Source: Daphnia carinata | Taxonomy: Eukaryota > Arthropoda > Branchiopoda > Diplostraca > Daphniidae | Length of the DNA: 64,000 bases | NCBI RefSeq assembly: GCF_022539665.2 | Contig: NC_081340.1 | Location: 6,695,357-6,759,356, forward strand | Direction: 5' to 3' | In this document: piece by piece, positions 19,960 through 32,372 of the stretch | How the letters are laid out: each line of letters begins with the position of its first letter | Numbering within the stretch: position 1 is the stretch's first letter | Program-made: the position numbers and the translations under genes | The notes under the pieces: generated by a model | Told to the model about the DNA's origin: nothing | Seen by the model: the letters and a program-made list of their open reading frames with translations, nothing else | Database searches by the model: none

Positions 19960-22189
19960 ATACTAATAATAACTATTCAGTTTGCATGATCTTATTTTGC
20001 TTACGAAAATAATGATTCGTCCAAAACCATTACAGAATGAATGTATACAGATTCAGCTGTCACAGGAGAACGAAACACTTTCGTGTCGCTGATATAAAGA
20101 TAAATTTCTTTCAGGTCCTGTAGGTTTTTTTTTCTCAGTTGTATTCACGAAAATTTGACTAGTGTGTAACAAAACAAGACAAAAAGCTTCTCTTGTCTCG
20201 AAAATAAAACGTTGCAATTTAAAGGAAGCCGTAGCACTATTATTATCACAACCGTGAGCAGTCAACCGATTCGTTGGGAAAGTTTCACCTGCCCCCTCCC
20301 CTCCTCACACACACACAAAAACAACTAAACAGAACAATCAACAGACGATTGGATTAGGAAAAGCAACTACCACGATTTTCGATTTATTACTACCTTATCG
20401 TATAGTTATCAATGTCATCATTCATGTTTATCCCCCACAACAACAATTTTTTTTTTTTTTTTTTTTTGCTTGTGCTTTTGTTTTTAAGTTCTAGGCTATC
20501 GTCGTAACACAAAGTCTGCTTGCCTCAGTCATTAACGTCTCACTCTTTTTTTTCCCCTTTTTATTTTCGAGATTGCGGTGGTAATAACGGCTTACTTTTT
20601 GAAGTCAGCTTCGCCCATATGCATTAGCGATTTCAAAGCCACAATACAAAAAAAAAAAAAAACGTGGAAAACAGACAAGACAAAAAAAAAAAATAAATAA
20701 ATAAAGCTGCCCAACAACAATAACAAAAGCCAGTATGTCTATATACAACACACTGGAGCGAACAGTGTAAATGCGGCAACCCCCCCCCCCCCCCCCCCCC
20801 CAACAGCACTCACACCACCAGATGGTAGGCACGGCCTACAGCACTTTGTCTGAAAAGTCAACAGCCGAGGAAACGAGATGAATGATATGCATTGAGCAAA
20901 GCGTGTCTGTCTATATCTGCTGGGAAAAAGGGGGAAAAAGAAACACAACAAAAACAAGAAAGCCATTGCACGTAGGTAAAACGTAGGTAGAAAACGTACG
21001 CTGTGGTTTAATTACACTTGATGATGCAAGAAAGAAACCGAGAAGGAGCCGAGCTTTGAAAACGTTAGCCGACTGAAAAAGAAAGAGAGTCACTGCTATA
21101 CATATTATAATGTAGCACATGGGGAGGTGGTATATTATATATTTATTATATTTTTCGTTTAATCATTGGCTGACCCCGTGGAGAAACATGTCAAGGAAAC
21201 CATTCCTGACGATCGAATTGTGAAAAAATCTTTCGGCGTAGGCTTACTTTCATTTTTTTTTTTTCCTTCCTGGAAACACCTGAACGAGTGAGAGAGAGAC
21301 AGAGAAAAAAAAAAGCAGAATTTCCAAAACATTAATTAAAACACGATGATGGAAAATCATGAAAGTCAACAGGATCAAGATTTCAAGGAAGAAGAAAAAA
21401 AAGGTCGTCTGCAACGAATACTTCCAGCAATGCAAAAGGTGTGGTTATATACTTATAGACATCGTACGTGTATTTAAACGAGAAAAAAAAAAGAGGTGGT
21501 AAAGAATGAAAAAAAAAAAACAAAAAAAAATAGATCCCAGCTGATGGATGATGTGATCTCCAACTGCACTGCATCTACACGAATGAGGTTATACATTTTA
21601 CTCCAACTCTATATAAGCTCTCCTTTTTTTTTTTTTTTTTTTTTTGGTTTTTTGTGCTCTTCCCGTCTAATTGCGTGGCGTGTAATTGGCTGCTAGGCTA
21701 GATAGCGTTTTGAAACCCATTTTCCGTTCTTCTTGAGAAGTCGAAGAAAGAAGCAGACGCAATTCTCGAGTTCTTCCCTCTTCAGCAATCCCGCATCGTC
21801 TCAACATGATCGATCACTTGACGGGAAGCGTTCTTGTCTCTCAGTTCTAAGCGCCACACACACGCACGAGAACAAAATCAAAACAAGAAGAATACGAGCA
21901 GACACACACACAACAGGTGAATACAAAAAAGAAAAACCTTCAGGGGAAAATACACGTTAGGCACTGCATGATGTATATTTTTTCGGTTGGTAATGTTTTT
22001 TCGTGTTGTTACATTTGAAAAAAAAAAAAAAATAAAATAAATAAATAACCTCCCGGTTCTCCTTTACGTTTTTTTTTTTTTTTTTTTCCAGGGGTTTTTC
22101 TCCCTTCCGTTACAGAAAAACGGGCTTCTTAAATGAGGGCCCGAGTTGAGCGTAATCTAATTGTACGTGTTTTACGGGGCAAATTGGAT

Positions 22190-22225
<36 letters not shown>

Positions 22226-23444
22226 CGTTGTTGTTGATCGCATCCAACATTTCTTCGAATCTCGCACCACCTTCTGATGTTTATCGTTGGAAGGCAAACG
22301 GGAACTGATATGCAAACCACGTGATCACGTTGATTGTTTTCTGGTTGCGGGCGCCGACAGTGTAACGAGCGTGGGATCCTTCCTTTGTTTGTTTTTTTTA
22401 TTTCAAATGAAAACTAGAAAAACAAAAAAAAAAAGCATCAATCGTTTTTGAAAGAATGTGAAGGTAATTTGTGCGAGGTGTGAAACAGACAGGGATTGTG
22501 GAAAAATAGTTTATTGTTTTTCAACGACGTTTTTCATCATTTTTGGGAGCAGGATTTGGGCGGGGGAGGAGGGTAGTTGAAAATGTGCATGCAGCTCTGA
22601 CACACAGTGACACGATCAAACGGCGAGCAGAAATCAGACAATAAAGAGGAATCATCATGTCGCTGTAGGAAAAAAAAACAAAACAAAAAAAACTCAAAAC
22701 ATTTTATGTACAACATTTTTCTTTCAAAAAATTTTAGAAACTGAAATTCAAATGACGGACTGGACACAACGGTAACGAAAATAGATTTGGACAAGAACCC
22801 AAAAGAAAAAGAAAAAGAAAAAAAAAAAAATGATAATCAAAAGTCAGGAGGGTGTGTATTGTGTGTGTGTGTAGGGGGGTCTGTTTTCTATTGTAAGTAA
22901 AAATCCGACCGTTTAACTTCTTGTTCTATTGAAACTCCAAATAAACTGAAAAACTTGCATTTTTTTTTTTTTTTTTTTGGCCGACTCAATATCAAAAATT
23001 GAACGCGTGTCAAATTTGACTATCGTCAGTTAAATTTTTTTTGCTTTTAATCCTCATCTTCCTTTCCTTTTTCTCAATCAAATTTTGTTCAATGTGATTT
23101 GAAAACACAAAAAAAAAAAAAAAAAGGGTCGGATTTCATTGGAACATTCATTCGTGATTGCGGGGATGTGAAGGGGAGTAGTGGTGGTAGGGGGTGGATA
23201 GTGAAAGAGGTGGATTGTCGTCTTCCAGGTGAACTACAAAATTTGGTGAAACAACACTATTCTTCGTGAGGCAGATGTGCACAATTCAACACGTACCAAC
23301 ACTTTACAACCATCAATTTTTGAATATTTACAAATGTTTTCTTCTTTTAAAATATTTATGATACTTACATCAGAGACCTTATATACATGTTTATATATAT
23401 ATATAGGTTAAACAGAAAAAAAAGAACCACACACACAGACACAG

Positions 23445-23475
<31 letters not shown>

Positions 23476-23734
23476 AAAAATCATAATAATAATGATAATA
23501 ATATTAATTAATTAAACTCCCTTTCTCAACTATTGAGATACTTGAAAATCCGATTCCGGAGCCGGAAATGGGCGTGCGACTTTTTGTTTTTGTTCATTAT
23601 CCCTATCGTTTTTTTGTTTTTTGTTTTTTCTTTATTCCTTACAATAATGCAAAAATTCACTGGACTTAAGGAGGACAGGAAGTTGGAAAACAGAAGTTTT
23701 CTTTTTTTTTTTTTTTTTTTTTGCTTTTCTGTTT
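19960..23734 (-). other. Interval downstream of Serrate, likely including its 3' UTR
   Basis: No coding sequence is convincing here. Open frames are products of A/T tracts. Notable tracts are C22 at 20780-20801, a long T run at 22194-22225 and a CA array near 23451-23470. The minus-strand part next to 23734 must contain the Serrate 3' UTR. Several TTTATT sequences (minus-strand AATAAA) occur, so I cannot choose the cleavage site. Confidence 0.5.
20780..20801 (+). repeat. Poly(C) tract of 22
   Basis: An uninterrupted run of 22 C residues in otherwise AT-rich DNA. The complementary strand is a G-run able in principle to form G-quadruplexes. Confidence 0.95.
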
Positions 23735-24421
23735 TCAGACGACGACGACTTTGAGGCTAAGCTCCTTGTCCATAATCTGGCCAGCTCTCGCCGCCAAGTG
23801 GATGTTATTCCGCACGTCAACGCTGATCGGCGCTTTGTAGATCGGACTGGATTCGATGGCGTCCCTCCGGCCGACAGGAGAGTAGTCGTCCGAAGAGGAA
23901 TCTTCCTGCGACACAACGGCCACATCTTCGACGACTTTGCTCAATTTCTTCGACAACGCAACTCCACTCCCCTTGGCCGGATGGTCCACCAGCTCGGCGA
24001 CGTTCAGCGTCTTCATGCGACGCTGTTGCAGCCTCAAATTCTCCTCGTTTTGCAAGTTGTTGGACTTTTCAATGGATCGATCCATGGAGCTGTTGACGCT
24101 GTGCGACGGCGAGTGAGCCGGCCGTTTGCGTAGCCGCCACAAGAGCAAGAGCAGCAGACCGGCCACAACGACGAGGCCGGCCAGTATGGCACAGACGATG
24201 GCCACCACGTAATTGCTGCCGGACGAGTCCGACGACGGATGGTTCTGAGACGACGTGTCCGACGATTCCATCACGTCCGCGTAGGGTGTCTCCACTTTGA
24301 CGTCTACTACAGCTCCCATTGAGGATCCTTCTTTGTAGTAGGCCGATAGGACATTACCAAGTACTCGGGCAGCGGCCGTTGCCCGGCTTCCTCCAAGTTC
24401 AAACGACGTCTCCGACATGGA
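23735..24421 (-). CDS. Serrate last exon: membrane anchor and cytoplasmic tail
   Basis: The exon encodes 228 residues. The first part continues the extracellular juxtamembrane region and ends with a Ser-rich stretch ([17 protein letters not shown]). About 23 hydrophobic residues then span the membrane, followed by RLRKRP. The tail is rich in Ser, Asp and Lys and includes a [13 protein letters not shown] segment suitable for acidic-directed kinases. Lysines available for Mindbomb/Neuralized-type ubiquitination, which activates Notch ligands by endocytosis, are frequent. The stop at 23735 is immediately followed on the minus strand by a long A run. Confidence 0.9.
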   Translation of the reverse strand, partial: SMSETSFELGGSRATAAARVLGNVLSAYYKEGSSMGAVVDVKVETPYADVMESSDTSSQNHPSSDSSGSNYVVAIVCAILAGLVVVAGLLLLLLWRLRKRPAHSPSHSVNSSMDRSIEKSNNLQNEENLRLQQRRMKTLNVAELVDHPAKGSGVALSKKLSKVVEDVAVVSQEDSSSDDYSPVGRRDAIESSPIYKAPISVDVRNNIHLAARAGQIMDKELSLKVVVV

Positions 24422-25289
24422 CTGTATTTCGTATTTTTTAAAACAAGAAAAAAAAAAAAAAAAATGAAGGAAATGTTTTAGCAATTTGCAGTTAGTGAGC
24501 GCGAGTGGGCGTGAAATGAAATTGAATGGAAATGAGGGCGGGGACTTACGATGGTGACTTGGACAACATCATCGAGATTATCTTTGAGATCACAGAGGAT
24601 GACCAGCGAGGGTCTCTCCAGCTGTTGCTGTTGATCGGCGAAATTGTCCCACAGATGGCTCTGAGCGGCGGCCAATTTGCGCAAGTGTCCGCACAGCGAT
24701 TGCACGGAGAATCCCGGCTGGGCCCTGTATCGGTCGAGTACGAGCGTCAAGCGAGCGCACGTCGGCGCCAGCCGATTGCCCGTCAAGTTAGGCCAGCACG
24801 AGGCCGTGGTGGCCGGAACGGGCAAAAGCCTACCGGGTTTCAACGGCCGGCACTGGCCGTAGGCCGGACACGGCGGTCGCAAACAGCCAGACTGGGCCGA
24901 AAGGCAAAGTTCCGAAGGTCCGCACGGCTTGTCCACCTTGTGAACGGGATCTTCCAGACAGTTGGCCGGCCCGCACCAAACTCGAGTGCAGACGGCCAGA
25001 CCAGCTCGGCATTGGCACTTATTGCACCCGTCGTCCCACGACGAATTATCCGGATAGAGACGGCCAGACCATTGGCAACTAGTCGAGCTGCTGGTCGTCG
25101 AAGCGGCCGTCTGTCGCTGCTCCATTTGGCAATGTTGACCCTCGAAGCCTTCTTTGCAGACGCAGGTGAACGACTGGCCAGTGTTGAGACACGTAGCGCC
25201 GTTGCGGCACGGATTGGCGTCGCACGGCATATGCTCAGCTAAGCAAAACGTCAAAGATAAGTACACAGCCAATCCATTTTTAAATTAAG

Positions 25290-25329
<40 letters not shown>

Positions 25330-25753
25330 GCGCATGACGGAATCGAGTTGACAATGACTCGACACGAATCGAGAGCGGATCGAATGAAAAATGCAAACAC
25401 GTAGCACATAACATGACTCACTAACAAATGAAGCAAAGCGAAAAGAAATGACATGCGTGTCTGTATTTACCTAGATGGCAGACGGAACCGCGCCATCCAC
25501 TTGTGCAGCGACAAGTGAATCCGGCTTCGGGATCTGAGTCATCGACACAGGTGGCTCCGTTCAGGCAAGGGTTTTCACCGTTCTGGCAGTGCTGGTTCCG
25601 GTTGGAGCACGTCCGGCCTTTCCAGCCGTCGACGCATCGGCAGACGAAATCGGCCACCATATCGACGCAGGTGCCGTTATGGCGACACGGGTTCGACGCG
25701 CAGTCGTCTACGTCTAAAATGATGAAAGAAAGAATTCAAGAACAATTCCGAAG

Positions 25754-25796
<43 letters not shown>

Positions 25797-26012
25797 AAAA
25801 GAAAAAGAAAAGAGAAAGGATCTTACTGTGATCGCAGGTGAGTCCCTCGTAGCCTTTGGGGCAAACACAGTGGAAGGAATCGATGCCGTCGATGCAAGTG
25901 CCGCCGTTCCGACAAGGGCTATCGGCGCAGTCGTTAACGTCTATCACAGTCAAAGAAAGAACAAAAGAAAAAAAAAACATGAGCGGATACGCAATGATTT
26001 GTGGAGCTATTT

Positions 26013-26046
<34 letters not shown>

Positions 26047-29000
26047 TGTGTGTCTGTGTGTGTGTCACAATGGCGGCCGTGATTTCTCATTGGCCGGTTG
26101 AAGGGGGATGTGGGGATGAAACGAGACTTACTGTCGGTGCAGAAATGTCCAGAATAGCCCGGATCGCATTGGCACGAGAAGGCCGATCCATCTTCCGAAG
26201 CGACGCAACGTCCGTGGACGCAATGTCCGGCACCATTGGGAGTCCAACAGCTGCCCGACTCTGTTTCTGCGCGCACATACACAAAAAGAAAAACGGAATA
26301 TAAACGAATGAAACTCTGCAGATGGCGTTGCTTTCATCTTGTCATTTCGCAATACAACAACAACAACGAAAATATGAATAAATAATAATAAGAGTTTGAG
26401 TTGAATGTCAATTATTTTGTTAGAGGAAAAAAAAAAAAAAATGTCAACTAAAGTTGGTATGCAAATTTTTTTTTTTTTCTTCTCAGAAATTCTCAAACAG
26501 ATTATGATGAAAACACTCTCTAAAAAAAAAAAAAAAAGCTGAAAAACGACTCGAAATCGCGAGAACTAAATGCGCGTTGGCGAAAGTATAAAAACGCAGG
26601 TGGACGCGGTTGACACAGAAAACGAGCACGCACAGTCACAGTCACACACAAAAAAAAATGCTTTAAATAACGGGAGCAATTCATCAATTGCCGTGACTCA
26701 GCAACCGTACAAAAACCACGATATATATACTACACGTCCGACAAACACACAACCCCCACCCACCACCACCACCACCCTTTGAAAATAGAAAAAAAAAAAA
26801 AAAAAAGAAATTCGCCAGACCCAACTGTGCACATTCTTCATCGGCGTGAATGAAGAAGCTCATCATCATGCGCGCTAACAAGCTTTTTTTTTTTTTTTTT
26901 TTTAAATAAAAAAATAAAATAAAAATGTAAACAAGCCAGAAAGTATGTTTGGGATGATGCAATTCGAAATGCTTTCTCCCCCTCCCTCTTTCTGCCATCA
27001 TATGCCCATTATCCGGAAAGGTAAAGGAGTTTTCGACATAGTCATCGAGAACGTGATCCTTCAATGAAATTGAAATGCTTCCCCTGAAATTCCTCCCGTT
27101 TTCACCGGAGAATGCGCTTTTCGTTATCCCCCCTCTCCCGTTTTTTTTTTTTTTAGAAAAATCAAAAAGAGTTTGACAATCCCTGTTCGTGAAGTGAACG
27201 ATTGAAAAGAAGAAGAAATGCATCTTGACGATGCGTGAATAATAATCCTAATAATACCGCCAGAAAACGATAGTAACGCTCTCAAACGAGACAGGACGGA
27301 ACGTGCCGCGGCATTTCATGTTGCCCACATGATGAATCGAATCGAATTGAAAAAAAAAAAAAAAAAAAAAAAGTGGGGAGGGAGAAAAACATTGATTTAA
27401 GAAAAAAAAAAAAAAAAAAAAATGAAAAATGAAAGAAAACTCACGTGGGTTAGGTTGGGTGGATGGAGGCGGGGGCGGCGCTAGGGGCTGTCGGTATCGT
27501 GAACAGTTTTTGCCTTGCCAGTGGCTCGGACAGAGGCAATAGTAGTCGGGGCCTCCTAGTGGGCCAAGAGTGTTGAAGCACGGCGAGCCGTTGGCGCAAG
27601 GATTCGGGTGGCACAAATCCGTATCCGTCTGCTTGATGGAAAAGAAGAAGAGATACATTATTCACGATCCGTGGCCCAGCTCATCCGTCAATTTGAGGCG
27701 GCCAAAAAAAAAAAAAAAACGCCAGCCAAACTTTGCTCGGGCCAACAAATAATAACAAAACAAGACGAATCGTCCCGCACCAGAATTTCTTTTTTTTTTT
27801 TTTTTTTTTTTTTCTTTTTCTTATGAAAAATATCCAAAGAATTTGGAGCCATTTAAAAACCGACCTGGCATTGAGCACCGGTGTAGCCCAAAGGGCAAAT
27901 GCATTTGAAGCCATCGACTAGGTCGACGCACTCGCCTCCGTTAGCGCACGGTTGACTCGAGCACTCGTCAATGTTGATCTCGCACCGTGGACCTGCACAA
28001 AACAAAACACAAATTAAAATTAAATTTGATTTATTTTATTTATTTTTTTTTTTTTGAGATAATCATTTTCACTGTAATTTAGCTAATAAGAAGAGGAACT
28101 CATTCTGACGTCAGAACCAGTTGAAAAACAAAAGTCACGTTTTCTTTCGACAAGTTAAAACATAAAATTAAAACTAGTCCCCTCACGTTATAAGGTTTTT
28201 TTTTTTTTTAAAGAAAACATGGGGGAGGATGGAGATAAACATCTCAAATGCAAACAAAACAATGACAGAATAATAAATGATAGAAAAAAAAAAAAAAAGA
28301 AAAGAAAAGAAAAAAGAAAATTACCGTTGAAACCGGGTCGGCAAGCGCAATGGTACTGGCCAATCAGATCGATGCAAGTAGCGCCATTAAGGCACTGATG
28401 GCCGTCGCAATCGTTGACGTTGTACTGACACTGGCGACCGTGAAAGCCTTCGACACAGCGACAGGTGTAGTTGCCAGGTGTGTTCTCACAACTCAGCGCG
28501 TTTCTGCACAATTCGGCCATCGAACACTCGTCCACGTCTGTTAACACGCAAAGGCGACGGGAGAAGAAAAAAAAAAAAAAAAAAAAAAGAACACAAAATT
28601 TACATAATGATCACGGCTGTCATTCATAGTCCAACAAGCGACAAGAGAAGAAACAAAATCAACTAGGAGCAAATTATTTCAAAAGATAAAAAAACAAAAA
28701 ACAAAAATCTTAGCGAATACGCGGAACATGTTGAAGCCAGTCACGAACAAACAACAACAACAAAAGAAAAAAAAAAAAAAAAATAATAATCAGAAACGAA
28801 ACCAAACAAACGAAAGGAAAAAAAAAAAAAGGAGGAAACGAGGATTGTAATGACCCGAGGTTCACAAACAAAAGGTTGACGTTCTTTTTTTCTCGTAAAT
28901 TGGTTTCGTTTAACGTTCGAAAAGGGATGTCACGCAACTGTACAATAGCGTCTATTTTTGAACATGGCATACCTTGATGGCAAGTGTCGCCTTGCCAGCC

Positions 29001-29220
29001 GTCGGCGCATTGGCACCGGTAGCCGTTCTCCAGGTCGACGCAGGTCGCGCCGTTCAGACACGGAGACGACTGACATTCATCCACATCTGATGATGCACAA
29101 CAGGTAAAAAAAAAAAAAAAAAAAACACGGTTAACATCAATCACACGATAGAAAAAAAAAAAGGCAGTGGGAAAACATTTCGTAAATGACGTCGGCCTTC
29201 CCTCCCGTTTTCACGACATT

Positions 29221-29256
<36 letters not shown>

Positions 29257-29775
29257 AACGCGACACTGGCGAGGGTTGAACGCAGGGTCAAGGTTGAAAA
29301 GGTCGGCCGCACGCAAATGACGTGACGGGGTTACAACATTGCGTTTGAAAAGAGGGGCCAAACTACGCCATAATAATAATAACAACCGGGGCATCTTGCA
29401 GAGTGTGTGTGTGTGTGTGTGCGTTTCGCTTTGTGGAAGGCCAAGTCACGATTCACCAAACTCGCTGGGAAACGGTTAAGTGGAAAGAAAACTGTGGCGG
29501 TATAGTAATGTCATTCATTCCCATTTTTTGATGATGATGTTCTAGAGCTTTAATTAACTCCATTACAGTTTCCGGCCAACAACAAAACAACGACCCCCCA
29601 CCCCCCCCCCCTCTTATCCTCCCCCACCCTAACAAAAATAAAATAAATACACAATTTAAATTGCTCCTTCCCCCTTCATCATCTTTGAAAATTCCTCCTC
29701 TTTCGCTTCCTCCTCTTTGACAAAGAAAACAAAATTAATTCAAAAAAAAAAAAAAAAAAAAAAATTCCTTTTCTT

Positions 29776-29807
<32 letters not shown>

Positions 29808-32338
29808 CTGACTGGAGAAAAGCTTACTGATTTGGCAAGTGTCTCCAGTCCATCCTGGCGGGCAGGTGCAGTTGAACGATGTACCGTTGGTGGCGACGGT
29901 ACAAGTGCCGCCGTGTTGGCAAGGAGCCGTAGCGCAAACATTGTCGACCACTTCGCAATTTGTGCCGGAAAAGCCGTCGGGACATTTGCACAGGTACTCG
30001 TCCGGCTTGGTATTCTCGCAGGTGCCGCCATTTTGGCACGGTTCGCGAGTACCGCAGTAATTCAAATCTAAAAATTAAAAAAAAAAAAAACATGAAACCC
30101 AAAATTGAAAACGAGATAATAGAAGGAAAAAAAAAAATGGAAAACGAGAACGAATACAAAATGGAATGAAATCGTTAATCACACACACACAAAAACAAAA
30201 TTTGAGAGAGACACACGCAAGAGAGAGAGTGCTGTAAACTACTTAACATAATCTAGTCTACGATGACGTCACGATTCCAATCGCTCAGCAAAAAAATAAG
30301 ATCGTTAAAATGGAAAGGTAAGGGGAAAGCACATTACAGAGGGCCTATATTGTGTATACCTGGTTTCCATCTCACTTTGAACATTTTCTTTTTTTTTTTT
30401 TTTTTTAACTCTTCAAACCCCCCCCCCCCCTCCCCTGCCATCCACTTGAAACTCAAGTGGATTAAAAAAAAAAAAAATAAATAAAATCCTCTTTTCTTTT
30501 CTTTTTTTTTTTTCTGCCTTTTTCCCAATTGATGAATGGCAAATCGGATCATGTTTTTTTCCTTTAAGTGCAACGGACTGGCTGGACAACTTCAACGTCA
30601 GATGGCTCCTGTACAGATGGCAGATTTAAAAAATAATAATAATAAAGAAGATCCGCACCCCCTTTTTTTTTTTTTTTTTTTTTAAAGAGTAAAGTGCCAA
30701 ATGTCGTCCCTAAGAGTTTATTAGATTACAAGACCACATATAGTCCCCTCCTAAGCGCGCAAAAGGTTTTTTTTCCTTCTATCTATGTGTCTAGAAATAC
30801 ATTTCTTTTTTTTTTCTTTTTCTTTAAAAAAAAAGGTTTTCCTGTTGTCTCATTTCCAAAAAAAAAAAAGCCTGCGTCAATTTAAGTCGATGGAGAAGAG
30901 CACAAACACATAGAGATAAGAAAAAAGCTGCAGGTAAAACTCGTAAGGAAGGTTTAGGGCTACACATAGTGTGCCACAGTGACCATAAGAGCTTTCTTTG
31001 GCGCCAATTAAGATGTCGGTCCAGTTATGTCTTTGTTAAGGGGAGAAGGAAAAAAAATACAAGTCTCTCTCTGATGGCATTTATAGAGGAACGTTTTCGA
31101 AATAGAAAAAAAAGTCCAAAGAAGCTTTTAAGGGAATTAGCGAGAAGAAGAGAAAAGACAAGTCAACTGTTGACGTGCCCACAAGAAAATGTCAAGAAAA
31201 AAAAAAAAAAAAGTGAGTCTTCAAAAGACACACACACACAAAAGAAAAAAAAAAAAAAAAAAAACTAATGATGGGGAATTGAAGAAACTGGTTTTTGCCC
31301 CCATTCTAACCCCCCCAACTCGTAACTTCGTGTAATACGACTTTCATTTCTCTTTCTCTCTCTCTCTCTCTTTTTTTTTTTTTACCGTTTTCATGGTACA
31401 TTTCTCGAATGATTCGAATGCGTAAGGTCTCCGTCGTGACACTTATTAAAAAGCATTAAATACATTTTCGATGTCATTAAAAATCATGTTACATTTCAAG
31501 GGAAAAAAAAAGAATAGTTTCTCGTTTTCTTACCTTGATCGCAGAGAATGCCGCCCCAATTTGTTTCGCAAATGCACTGCCATGGATTGCCGTTACAGTA
31601 GCCGTGTTTGCATCCCGGATACGGGACGCATTGATCGCAAAATTCACCTTTCCATCCCCATCGACACCTGATGGATTTTAACATTTCAAAAAAAAAAAAA
31701 AAAAAAGAAAGTTGATTAAGACATTGTCATTTGTTTTTGTTTTATTCAAAAGAATTTGAAGGGGGGGAATGCGGGAAATGTGATCCAGCGATTTCCACGA
31801 GTAAGAAAAAAAAAAAAAAGGGCAAAATCTTTTCAATTGTTGCGAGCATTTTTGGAGAAAAAAAAAAAAAAAAGGAAGGAAATGTAGGCGAGAAGGGGTT
31901 GAAGAAGGTGGGACAGAGAAAAAGAGAGAGAGCATGCTTAGAATATTGATGAAGTCCACAAATATACAAGCACAAATGTTAAAGAAAGAGAAACAAAACA
32001 CAGGTGAAGCCAATGTTCCCACGCTGGACAAGCTGATTACCAAATACGAAGGGGATACAATTCGAAATCGATTCTCTTTTTTTTTTTTTTTAAATTCAAA
32101 AACGAATTTTTTTTTTTTTTTTTAATTTTCAAGGGAATAAAATGAAGTCATCCATCTCTTGGCCGTTTTCAATTTCGTTCGGCAATTGGAAATCAAAGAC
32201 AAAAAAAAAAAAACAGCAAAATGTTTGTCGTGTGAATGCGTTTCATTGTGCGGTCGGCCCCCGCTCTTTGCGTGGGGTTTTGCCATCCGTGAGAATATGG
32301 CGCGGTATTTGAATACACCACACGCATTTAGCGAAAAG

Positions 32339-32372
<34 letters not shown>

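Noticed and set aside
24526-25242. 238-codon plus-strand ORF opposite the Serrate VWC-like exon
   Set aside because: It is antisense to a well-supported conserved exon. The GC-rich codon bias of the real exon leaves the opposite strand open.
25754-25792. Open reading frames encoding long poly-Lys, poly-Phe or Thr-His repeats
   Set aside because: They are translations of A/T runs and CA/TG arrays. They lie in Serrate introns and flanks and have no splice or start context.
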